Below, in pieces: positions 15,001 to 22,217 of a stretch of DNA of 64,000 nucleotides. Position numbers and translations under genes: made by a program. Numbering within the stretch: position 1 is the stretch's first letter; each line of letters opens with the position of its first letter. This DNA is from Leptidea sinapis (lineage: Eukaryota > Arthropoda > Insecta > Lepidoptera > Pieridae), in NCBI RefSeq assembly GCF_905404315.1, contig NC_066312.1, forward strand, positions 15,983,001-16,047,000, in the 5' to 3' direction. The notes beneath the pieces were generated by a model. It saw only the letters and a list, made by a program, of their open reading frames with translations, searched no databases and had not been told where the DNA came from.

Positions 15001-16607
15001 AAGTAACTAGCTCCTTTTTTTTATGGTATCTCCAGGAGAACGGTCTGACGCCTATCAAAATTATTAAACGTTCATTAAATATTTAAGTAAGGACGTCCGC
15101 CTGCCTGTGCAACTGCAACGTGCTATGGCAGCTGAAGCAGAAGCGGCTAGAGAGGCTCGGGCCAAGGTAATTGCCGCCGAAGGTGAACAGAAGGCCTCAC
15201 GAGCATTACGCGAGGCCTCTGAAGTTATTGGTGACAGCCCTGCCGCACTCCAACTCCGCTACTTGCAGGTACGCATACATGCAAGCAAATTTATATTTTA
15301 ACTACCATTCAGTGCTCTCAGTCTTCCTTAATAGTGCTATTGGTATAACTCTGGTCGATTAATGTATTGTCTTCAATGACGTTCTATAACGTCATTGATT
15401 GTCTTGATTCTTGGAAGGCATTTTAATCTACAGCTCCTATTTAAGTTTTAAATTGGATAATAATTAAAAACCACAATTTATTATGATTTACAATACCAAA
15501 AGCTGATTGGTATCTACATGTTTCTGCGTCCAAGTAACTACTACTTACCGGCCAAACCCAACTTTAAGACAAACTAGTTACTTTTGACTATGAGATAATG
15601 TATTGAAATATCCCTAAAGACTGCAGCCACAAAACATTCAGTTGGATCAGCGCAAGGTTTTATAATGTGCAGCTGTGCTATGAACTGCTATTGCAAGAAA
15701 AAATCGTTCTCTGCAATTCCAAATGCCATCAGAGTAGCCCATGTAAAAATAAATGACATACATTCATTCAATTAATAACGCTTCCTAATTATATGCAGAA
15801 CTAGTATAGACTAGGCCAAACCAGTTTATCCTAAAGTGTACTTATTCATTTTAGGATAAACCCGTTGAGCCTAGGCTGAACTGGGGCTATAGGAGAAACT
15901 AGTTTAACCTAGTCTGCACCGGTTAATCCTATACCCCACAGGATGAACTGGTTTGGCCTAGGATGAACTGGTTTGGCCTAGGATAAACTAGTTTGTCCTA
16001 AAATCGGATTTGGTCGGTAGCATATACACACTATTTGTATATTTTGTCGCCGTTACTAGTGATATTATTTGCCTACTGAAATGAAAACTTATGACTCGAT
16101 ATAACGAGTTCGATCAAGATGTTTTTAAGATTTTGTCGTTTCAATAATCCTTAGTGGCTCCGCACTATAGTGGAAGCCATTAGCTGAATGTCTTTGCTTC
16201 TTATCATAAATCTAATCCATATCCAAATCTGATCATTTAACTTTTTATAAAGAAATTTTCAAAACTGCAAAAGTACAATCTACAATCTTTATATTGGTAC
16301 TGATCAATGGTTTAAGGTTAAAATAGCATCGAGCAATTGTTCGATGTGTCATCAGTAATTTATAAACAAATATTACTACAGTACTTAACAAGTTTTGAAT
16401 ATGTTTAGATTTATGGATCGGTCCTCCTCTTTTCAATAATTATCTTCTCAAATATATTTATTGTTAATATTATCATTGAACAATTCCAACACATTTATTT
16501 TGCAGACACTGAATACGATTTCGGCTGAGAAGAACTCGACGATTGTTTTTCCACTACCAATTGATCTTCTTACCTACTTCTTGAAAGAAAGAAAGGATCA
16601 GTCTTAA
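7..16607 (+). CDS. Stomatin / band-7 (SPFH) membrane protein, whole gene
   Basis: Seven exons join in phase to a 276-aa protein: 7-28, 327-436, 7662-7734, 8212-8294, 10116-10375, 15088-15268, 16506-16607. Stomatins are hairpin-anchored proteins of the inner plasma-membrane leaflet that oligomerise in cholesterol-rich patches and modulate channels and transporters. A hydrophobic hairpin at residues 20-43 contains Pro36, matching the Pro of human stomatin. Cys19 and Cys76 align with the two palmitoylated cysteines. The SPFH domain follows (VVQEYERAVIFRLGR at 45-59, then TKDSVTVSVDAVVYYR), then the Ala/Glu-rich helix (AMAAEAEAAREARAKVIAAE) and the terminal core NSTIVFPLPIDLLTYF. Length is close to human stomatin (288 aa), and it closely resembles Drosophila CG42540 and MEC-2 type proteins. 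The start ATG has A at -3 and G at +4, but the frame is open to the window edge, so a longer N-terminus is possible. Gene identity is near certain; the N-terminus is less sure. Confidence 0.93.
327..436 (+). CDS. Stomatin exon 2: N-terminus and membrane hairpin
   Basis: Acceptor tgtttcag, donor gtaatg. Encodes the acidic N-terminus, Cys19 and the hydrophobic hairpin with Pro36, ending at FICFK. It finishes at codon phase 0. Confidence 0.9.
437..1535. other. Intron DNA with nothing recognised
   Basis: AT-rich stomatin intron 2. Short open frames here have AT-driven composition and no family resemblance. Confidence 0.6.
1536..2331. mobile_element. Tc1/mariner-type element with ~260-bp terminal inverted repeats
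   Basis: The two ends are long inverted copies: about 1536-1795 pairs with about 2073-2331. The tips read CTGTCCCAAAGTTATGGGAC on the left, and GGATGTCCCAAAGTTATGGG on the right read from the other strand. TA dinucleotides flank both ends (1534-1535, 2332-2333), as expected for this superfamily. Between the arms, the minus strand keeps only the C-terminal transposase part, including RPARSPDLTPLDFFFWGY, whose final Asp is the third residue of the DDE/D triad. The rest of the transposase is missing, so the copy cannot move by itself. Confidence 0.85.
1824..2070 (-). pseudogene. Transposase C-terminal fragment (IS630/Tc1/mariner type)
   Basis: An open minus-strand frame reads RPARSPDLTPLDFFFWGYVE, then a helix-rich tail ending SHFEHLIN before a stop. 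SPDLTPLDFFFWG is the third-Asp block of DDE/D transposases. The first two catalytic Asp residues and the DNA-binding domain are absent. It sits between the two long inverted repeats of the same element. Confidence 0.75.
2334..3135. other. Intron DNA with nothing recognised
   Basis: AT-rich stretch of stomatin intron 2 with no repeat or exon recognised. Confidence 0.5.
3150..3270 (+). repeat. Dispersed repeat family A, copy 1
   Basis: About 120 bp carrying the phrase tggtcaccgccgcccacatt, then tctcttgcaacaccagagga and atcacaggagcgttgcc. The same phrase recurs at 8320-8425 and inverted at 40640-40780, with a short piece near 20140-20165. It is a common type of lepidopteran interspersed repeat; its class is not clear from these pieces. 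Confidence 0.65.
3280..4690. other. Intron DNA with nothing recognised
   Basis: AT-rich stomatin intron 2. No coding exon or clear repeat was recognised. Confidence 0.5.
4695..5147 (+). mobile_element. RTE-type LINE, 3' fragment (reverse-transcriptase ORF C-terminus)
   Basis: Frames together read YGTQTWSLTMGLMRKLMVAQ, RAMERAMLGISLRDRMRNEE, KLNWQWAGHIARWTDGRWG and RPRTGRRSVGRPPT, the familiar C-terminal tail of lepidopteran RTE-like LINE proteins. Frameshifts and stops break the frame. The 3' end carries the GATGATGATGAATGA tail typical of these elements. It is 5'-truncated and dead. A second, shorter relative is at 35815-36035. Confidence 0.8.
5148..5514. other. Intron DNA with nothing recognised
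   Basis: AT-rich stomatin intron sequence between two transposon remnants. Confidence 0.5.
5515..5889. mobile_element. hAT-like non-autonomous element
   Basis: The ends are GC-rich and inverted: CAGGGCCGTATTTAAGGGAG on the left and CAATGCCGGTTTCAGAACTC on the right read from the other strand. Both continue into related cggggcctccag / ggcctcggggc blocks. The interior is AT-rich and non-coding. Flanks ttatagac and gtgtagac agree at 6 of 8 bases, compatible with an old 8-bp hAT target duplication. hAT is inferred from tip sequence and flank length only. Confidence 0.6.
5890..6485. other. Intron DNA with nothing recognised
   Basis: AT-rich stomatin intron sequence with no recognised feature. 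Confidence 0.5.
6490..6690 (+). mobile_element. Degenerate LINE reverse-transcriptase tail
   Basis: Broken frames read YGSKYWVLQEKNQSILKMN and later NIGEQFGVKEEVVAVIEKKM. They resemble the post-RT region of insect LINE ORF2 (YGSETWVLKKKHE..., then R-x-E-x-G-V-x-x-V-x-x-K-I-E-K). It is strongly decayed, with stops and frameshifts. The call rests on family memory alone. Confidence 0.45.
6830..7295 (+). mobile_element. Jockey/CR1-type LINE, 3' ORF2 fragment
   Basis: In shifting frames the stretch gives an RT C-terminal signature: AYNEER, a block like RRDMGSLCIFYRINHEECSE, then IPAAEF and a His/Ser-rich run. This resembles lepidopteran LINE tails of the type RRDVASLCVFYRIYHGECSE. A related piece lies at 20330-20525. 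Both are truncated and interrupted by stops. Confidence 0.65.
7300..7661. other. End of stomatin intron 2
   Basis: No exon other than the one starting at 7662 is seen. Nothing else recognised. Confidence 0.5.
7662..7734 (+). CDS. Stomatin exon 3: start of SPFH domain
   Basis: Acceptor tttctag, donor gtaagt. Encodes VVQEYERAVIFRLGRLLSGG and AKGP. The intron before it is about 7.2 kb and holds several transposon remnants. Confidence 0.95.
8212..8294 (+). CDS. Stomatin exon 4: SPFH domain
   Basis: Acceptor ttattttcag, donor gtaggt. Encodes GIFFILPCIDSYARVDLRTR and TYDVPPQE, including the palmitoylation-type Cys76. Confidence 0.95.
8318..8428 (+). repeat. Dispersed repeat family A, copy 2
   Basis: Shares ttaagtgatcacttccactt, acactctcttgcatcatcag and agaaatcacaggaacgatga with the copies at 3150-3270 and 40640-40780. 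It sits in stomatin intron 4, directly after exon 4. Confidence 0.65.
8466..8526 (+). repeat. Pentanucleotide microsatellite (ATCAA)n
   Basis: About twelve near-perfect tandem copies of atcaa, with one or two changed units. Confidence 0.9.
8545..8705 (+). repeat. Dispersed repeat family B, copy 1
   Basis: Contains gccactctcttaaatcaaca and cattgttttacaaatcattt followed by caattacaa. The same series of words occurs at 10600-10830 and, less well preserved, at 53334-53480. It looks like the tail of a common lepidopteran retroelement; class uncertain. Confidence 0.6.
8925..9060 (+). repeat. Dispersed repeat, shared with 56060-56125
   Basis: The phrase tagacgaggcattaa plus gagtgttgccgag is shared with the stretch near 56090 (tagacgaggcattaaaggga). 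Two diverged copies only; family unknown. Confidence 0.45.
9381..9455 (+). repeat. Dispersed repeat family C, copy 1
   Basis: Contains gaagggcgccgtagctagtg followed by aaatcactgggcaaataaga. Copies at 31190-31270 and (weaker) 63170-63250. It is a familiar 3'-end sequence of lepidopteran retroelements. Confidence 0.6.
9655..9718 (-). repeat. tRNA-derived SINE head (not a functional tRNA)
   Basis: On the minus strand the sequence reads gtggaacagcggttatcaca, then tgctcg...cagaaggtcccaggttcatg. It resembles the A-box and B-box halves of a tRNA-Val or tRNA-Asp-like gene (GGTTATCAC, AGAAGGTCCC-GGTTC). The acceptor stem does not pair and the B box is altered, so a decayed SINE head is more likely than a tRNA gene. 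Confidence 0.45.
9725..10115. other. Intron DNA with nothing recognised
   Basis: AT-rich end of stomatin intron 4. Confidence 0.5.
10116..10375 (+). CDS. Stomatin exon 5: SPFH core
   Basis: Acceptor aaacag, donor gtaagt placed inside the last codon (GAAAT|gtaag). Encodes the beta-rich SPFH core from VLTKDSVTVSVDAVVYYRVH to WGIKVERVE, the most conserved part of the family. It ends in phase 2. Confidence 0.95.
10600..11215 (+). repeat. Dispersed repeat family B, copy 2 with GC-rich tail
   Basis: Begins aatcaaattcactttattca, passes through cattgttttacaaataattt and caattacaatataatt, and ends in a GC-rich block at 11048-11190 (gagcctccggcaacaggatc, gcatgagccagccatcgcct). That organisation suggests one long retroelement-derived unit, of which 8545-8705 is a shorter piece. 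No coding potential remains. Confidence 0.55.
11220..12060. other. Intron DNA with nothing recognised
   Basis: AT-rich stomatin intron 5. Confidence 0.5.
12080..12785. repeat. Region bounded by (GCGGAT)n short tandem repeats
   Basis: Runs of gcggat/acggat units occur at 12082-12103 and again at 12695-12775, in the same orientation. Between them, 12440-12690 is a less AT-rich unique stretch. This type of repeat is common in Lepidoptera and often lies at the edge of transposons. A mobile element is suspected, but no terminal repeats were found. Confidence 0.5.
12790..15087. other. Intron DNA with nothing firmly recognised
   Basis: The rest of stomatin intron 5. The stretch 13330-13450 (cccaatccacgttacagcat, then cacctccagatctactgcct) looks repeat-derived but I cannot name it. 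Confidence 0.45.
15088..15268 (+). CDS. Stomatin exon 6: coiled Ala/Glu-rich helix
   Basis: The acceptor is the first AG (tatttaag|TAAGGAC). The second AG, four bases on, would break the frame. The joined codon ATT restores the family motif VERVEIKDVRLPVQLQRAMA. Donor gtacgc. Confidence 0.93.
15790..16008. repeat. Degenerate minisatellite in mirror-inverted arrangement
   Basis: Units of about 20 bp, best seen as two perfect copies of ggcctaggatgaactggttt around 15935-15985, continue in diverged form (ctaggataaactagtttgtcc). The left edge carries the same unit in reverse orientation (aggccaaaccagtttatcct). The motifs aactagttt and cctagg are themselves palindromic, so the array can fold back on itself. 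Confidence 0.8.
16506..16607 (+). CDS. Stomatin exon 7: C-terminus and stop
   Basis: Acceptor attttgcag. Encodes TLNTISAEKNSTIVFPLPID, the conserved oligomerisation and cholesterol-sensing tail, then LLTYFLKERKDQS and TAA. There is no long Gln-rich extension in this isoform. Confidence 0.94.
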   Translation, partial: TLNTISAEKNSTIVFPLPIDLLTYFLKERKDQS

Positions 16608-16609
16608 AT

Positions 16610-18330
16610 TAAACAAAAAATGATTCATTCATTTATTGATCAGTCTTAATAATAGATTTGTATTATGATTTTTTAATTTAAATCATCTTATGTCAATTTG
16701 TTATTTAACCCCAGATGCTTACAAATTGTCCATTGAATCACTTGCTGAAAACTGATTTAACAGTGAAATGTCATCTATTTAAATATAAAATGACAAAGCC
16801 ATTCCTGTTATAGAGTTTGCTTGAGGCATAGATTCAGTGGGTACATGATGTTCATAAAACGATATTACTTTCGTTTAACAAAAATTACATTAATAATATA
16901 TGATTGATGAATATTATTTAGTATTCTTGTTATTTATATTAGTAGTAGTACTTATTTTGAAAGCTTTAAAATGTTTATTTAAAATGATACGATACTGGAA
17001 ATCCCAAACACTTAAATTCAGTTTTATAGTTTTTATCTCAACGCTTTCTATTTTTATTTAAAGCAAGATTAAATAGGAAATTTATTATTAGTTTTCAAGA
17101 TTGGCACTAAGCGTTCAACAAGTATATATTTTATCTTTAAACTTTCCCCTTTTGCCAGAAAGGCTTGCCAAGTTAATATTCTCTTTGGAATTTTTGTCAA
17201 ATAAATAAGCTTTGATGCGAGGGGCGGCTGGTAGACTGTTTGGCTAAGCGGAACCGACCGCCAGTTTTGTTTATAGTTATGCAGTGAAATATGGAAGTAG
17301 TTGTTGCGAAACGGAAGTAGTGGAGAAAATATATATATGACGCCTAGCGCATTAATTCTACTGCGAGAAATTCTCTCTTTTTAAGTTGATAGTTAATTTT
17401 ATATCATAATGTATTTGAATACTCAACAACGAAAGTCCGGAAAGTAGGAATGCTGGTGTTGGTAGAGCCGTTGGCAAAATGTTGGTAAATGCCAATGAGT
17501 ACTTGCTACCTAGGTGAGTTTTTAATAAGCTTGGGTTAATACTCCAAGATATTATCTAGTAGTAGTACTGTGCTCCCACAAATCATTGACAAGGTGAAGA
17601 AAGAAATGCCGGTAGTCAGAAAAGTACTATCGTCTAATAATTCTCAATCTCAATACACCTGAGTTCTTTACCATCAGTTGAATGCCTTGCTCAACCAACG
17701 CATATTGAGGTGGATTTTGGTTTATTACTTCTAAGTGTTTTGCAGTATGCATCTATAGTGGGCTGTATTTAAATTGTTAAGCGTAACGTAGGTATTTAAA
17801 CTTAATATTTTATAGATATGTATGATGCGGAGGCAAATAAAAATTTGTTCAACTCGGTGGCTCAAAAAATATCTATAGTAATGAAGGTAATTCGATACAA
17901 CGGGTTCAATATATTATCGAATATCGATTCTGAAACCCTATCATAGAGGCGATAGAGCTGCAACAAGTACATAAATATATAATTTAGAGTACTAATATTT
18001 TTAGGTGGTGAATGAATTGCGAAGAAGCAACCACTATTTATAATTAAAATGGCCGCGAAGTACTTACTGATTAAACATATATACCGTAGCTTTGTGAATC
18101 TTCCCGATATAATATATTAAGATGAACTATTATAAATGTGTCAGGCATAACTTTTGTAGGAAACTGTGACATATATGCTGAATAAATATCAAGCTGTTAA
18201 AATGTAGACTATAATATAATCAAGAGGATGTTTTAGATTGGTACGATTTAGTAGATTTCGTTCATGTAGTTTATCCCCAGACTTTAACTTGACTACAACT
18301 TTAATATAATTAATGTCCGTATTTTACCAG
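16610..18330. other. Stomatin 3' flank, nothing else recognised
   Basis: Presumed stomatin 3' UTR, then AT-rich intergenic DNA. No exon or repeat was recognised. Confidence 0.45.
17200..17205 (+). terminator. Possible poly(A) signal of the stomatin gene
   Basis: AATAAA lies about 600 bases after the stomatin stop, the first canonical hexamer noticed there. AT-rich DNA gives such hexamers by chance, so this is tentative. Confidence 0.35.
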
Positions 18331-18505
18331 TTTTTGGAGGGGACGGACGGCTAGATGGTTACCACCGTACCATGGTACCAAGTAGTAACGTTCTAGCATT
18401 ATTGTGATGTCGCTTAGAATTTTAGATTTTCAAAATTTCCTGAGCGGCGCTGCATGATGGGCCGGCCGAATCACTGTCAAATGAACCTCCTGCTCTTCAT
18501 AACAT
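18330..18505 (+). repeat. Dispersed retroelement-type repeat fragment
   Basis: Locally GC-richer, with phrases tggaggggacggacggctag, gatggttaccaccgtaccat and ctgagcggcgctgcatgatg. They resemble tails of common lepidopteran repeats. A single copy here, so the class is unproven. Confidence 0.4.
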
Positions 18506-18509
18506 TTTT

Positions 18510-20130
18510 TCTCAAAGATAAAAATTACCCATAGTTACAAATGTATTATGAAATAGCATCTGTATGTGGCATTATATTTATATTTACTAGCGCCATTTTG
18601 CAGTAATAGTTCAATGTACTTTTTTCATTAGATAAGAGTGTTATCTCGCACTAGAGAAGCTACTTATCATAATATGCGCATATTGTATCAACTTTAAGCT
18701 TAAGTGTATTTAACATTACTCATTAATTAAAAAAGGGTTTTTTCTACAATAACTCGACGATGTTTAAAAATTAAAAAAAATATGGATATATCTTAGTGTA
18801 AGTTTGTTGCTATTAGGTTAAGACCATGGTTAGGATCTTGAGAGGTGAGCAAAACTTACGCAGTCGGAAACTGTAATTTTGCACAGCATGAAGAATACTT
18901 ATTGTGCAGCGCTTGGCGACAATGAGATCTAATTTTCGACTGCTTTAAAACAATATCACACTAGATCCACGCCGGGGTCTATACAAAAGTAAATTATAAC
19001 TATAAACGATTCCGATGTACGCTTTCAAATGTAGATATGTATAGAGTTAAGAAAGTAGATTTAATGCACATTGATGTATTCCAATTCTATTTACACCATT
19101 GCTAATATCTATTAATTAGATTTAAAACTCTCGTTCAAGTCACTTTGAATCCTCTTCTAGTCTAGTCTTTGAAGTTTTAAAAGCCAATTCAAACAAAAAT
19201 ATTTGGTAGAAATTAGTAGAATGTTGAACCAAAAATAGGTGTTATATATTATATAACAATAATACTTTTAAATGTTAGCTAAACAGTTAATCACACAATA
19301 CAAAATAACGTTTTAGTAGATTTCTAGGTAAGCTATTGTAACACTTATCTTTGCGTAATATCGTAATTAATACATCTTTATATTACTCACTCTATTGTAT
19401 ATTTAATATATTACTCACATTATACTAACGTCAAAAACTCGCTGCCTATGGTGCCATAAATCACTAGTACACTATAGACAGACCTTGGCAGACAGTTATT
19501 AACCATAATCGTGGTGATTCACTTTACCACTTTGTCACAGGAGGTATGCTGCTAAAAATAAAAGCACATACCCTACTATATATTACCCGCGGGTAGCGAA
19601 TTTTTGACATTAGTATAGTATTTCAATGGGCTTATAATAATAAGTTTAATTGTTGGTAGTAGAACTCTCGTTTTAGTCATTTAAAATATCCCCATAATAA
19701 AGTTAATGGTAAGAATGTATACACGAATATAACATATCAACTGGTTTTCTGTTTGTAAAGCAATAATTATAAAGTTAGTAGTACGTTCGTATGATTTGAC
19801 ACTGGTGTATCAGTCTAAATTTAGTGAATTAGATTTTAGTTTACATTAGCCTTTGTTCCAATAAGAATATAATATGTATTAATGGTCAACAATAGCACAG
19901 TAGACTGTGACAATAGTAAACAGAGATTTCGTTTTAAATTTCGATGTTCTCCAACACTGTGTCTATGTCAAAATAGTGTTTTGTTTATTATTGTTACTTA
20001 CAACATATTTAAGTAGCGAATGTCACTATCTATCTCACAATAAATGTTATTAACTTAAATGTTGTTTTCCTTTTGCTTAAGTTTACTAGTTTTTTAATTG
20101 GATCTATTTAGGTAAACTTGTATTAGTTCG
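18510..20130. other. Intergenic DNA with nothing recognised
   Basis: AT-rich, between the convergent stomatin and FAM194-like genes. Confidence 0.5.
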
Positions 20131-20329
20131 AAAATGTTGGCGGCAGTGATCACTTAATATCATGACCCGTACGCACTACTATTACTAACAATAGTAATCC
20201 TCTTCCATATAAAAAACATTTCACCTCGTGCACGGAGATCGAAAGTTATTGAGGAGCCAATACTGCAGTTTACAATCCATTTGGATTATAAAACTATACT
20301 ATTACCCTGTAAACTTAAGGCGCAAATCT

Positions 20330-20530
20330 CACCTCTGTGCGGGAGCTCCCTGGTTCCACCTTTTTCCTTTTGGCCGCATACAACGAAGAGCGAAGAGCTG
20401 GAATCAATCGATCGATTGATACTTGACATTGTGTAGAGATATGAGTTCCCTCTGCATCTTCAACGCATGTATCACGAGGAGTATTCAGAATAGTTGATCG
20501 GGTTGATACCAGCAATCGAACTCTATCAAT
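20330..20530 (+). mobile_element. Jockey/CR1-type LINE, short 3' fragment
   Basis: Aligned by eye with 6960-7180: shared ccgcatacaacgaagagcg, gtagagatatgagttccctc and tgcatcttc...atcacgaggagt. It is more decayed than the copy at 6.9 kb. Confidence 0.6.
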
Positions 20531-20534
20531 ATTC

Positions 20535-21630
20535 TTTATTCATAGCTAGCAGGAAAACTTCTACCCAACTCAGCTATTATTGTACACAATAAGAGTAACA
20601 ATAACACCAAACACCAAAGGAAACTATGTTTCGAATTACGAGCAGCGAAACATGACTAGAGATGTTTATTAAATTGGTAATAAATACACCATAACATCCA
20701 TATATACGATATAAACAAAATTAAAAATAAATAAGGACAAGAAGGGTCTCAAATACCTTTCTACGTATACATAATAGTATTAAAATATTTTATAGAGGCT
20801 TGCTAGGCAAAGAATATGTATTACAAGTGTAGAAGTATCACTCTGCAAAATCAATTAAAGAAATAGAGACTCTTGCAGCCATACAATAAGATGTAATTCA
20901 GATCGCACAGCGCTATCAACCTACATTTTTATTCACCTTGCTTCTCTTTCTATCGCGTGACGCTTACCTCTTCTGACGACATTAGGGTTGTCTTCTTTAC
21001 CTAAGACCTGTACCTACCTAGATAAGGTCAATTTACAAAAATGAATCAGTTTTTTGTTTAATATAAATAGGTATGTAATCGTAATTTTAAATCAATATTA
21101 TTTCATTGTCAAATCTACATTAGTAGCAGATAGTAATGTATGCGTTGGAGGACCACGACATAGTCAAACCTACTTAGAATAGAAATAAATAGGTGGCTAT
21201 GGTAATGAATGGTAATTTCATAATAATACTAATAATTTTAAATTAGATTGTTTCAGCGTCTTTAGGAAGCTTAAAAAAATATTTTTGATCGAAATTGCAA
21301 CCTTTAAGATAAGCATAGTATTTTTTTATGTTTCTCCATTTTTCATCACCTTGATGAACAAAACTCTCACGTGCGTCACTGCTCTGTCCTAAGTCCTTAC
21401 TGGTTGGCCTACTCTGTAGAGCCCTCCGCACGTACTTACAATATCGATACCTACACGAGGAGTGAGACAAGCCTGCTTATGGGTTGGGAGCTTGGTAGCT
21501 AAATAACCTTATTATTTGAATAGTAATTATGGCTTGAAAACTGATATTTTGCAAACTCCCTGCCACTAAAAATATATCTCAAAGGGATAGTTTTTGGGCT
21601 AATAATAAAATGCGGCATAAAAATTACAGT
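20535..21630. other. Intergenic DNA with nothing firmly recognised
   Basis: AT-rich. A 75-codon minus-strand open frame at 21243-21470 has no recognised relative and no supporting splice context. Confidence 0.4.
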
Positions 21631-21636
21631 TTTATT
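21631..21636 (-). terminator. Poly(A) signal of the FAM194-like gene
   Basis: AATAAA on the minus strand, about 40 bases after the stop codon at 21677. The position fits a real 3' end. Confidence 0.5.
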
Positions 21637-21676
21637 TAAGCTTGTAGTAAGTAAATAAAAAGTATCCCGTAACACG

Positions 21677-22217
21677 TCAGTTATATGATAGCCGTGATGA
21701 TTTTTGGAACAACTCCGCCTCTTTAATAAAATCTTGAATATCCTGACTGCTCTCGTGTAATATGGGAATTCCTTTATCGTATGGGGTGAACACCTCTGAC
21801 ACGTCAGAAGTCTGCATATCAATGATCTCGTCAACTTTCAGTTTCATTCCCACGTTTAGTTTCAATCTCGTCTTTCCATTTCTAAATAAAATATAAATGT
21901 TCGATTGATTGAGGATTCTTAAGGAAATATAATCGTTTAGTTTTACAACCTTCATACGTATTTGATATGGTCTGAACTTTGTTGCCATCTTGGACGCTTT
22001 CTGTCTTGCGATATTTTCAAGCTCTATAGCTACCATGTCTGCATGGAACGTTTTTGTGGCAGCTTTTCTATCGTAGTTATTCTGAAGCTTCGATTCGTAC
22101 TTCTCCAAATGAACATGCACTAGATCAGGTGGGTCATTGAGACAATGCCACTGCCATCGAGTATGTGGTCCAATTTTCTTATCTAATACAATTCCTTCAG
22201 TTTGGTTATATTTCAAT
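21677..22217 (-). CDS. FAM194-like gene, last exon
   Basis: Acceptor tttccattag on the minus strand. Encodes LKYNQTEGIVLDKKIGPHTR WQWH through KTRLKLNVGMKLK to the stop TGA. The upstream codons to 22297 are intronic, because the join must complete an Arg codon (AG|A) left by the preceding exon. Confidence 0.82.

Noticed and set aside
21243..21470. 75-codon minus-strand open frame downstream of the FAM194-like gene
   Set aside because: It lies beyond a good stop codon and poly(A) signal. No family resemblance or required splice join could be shown.
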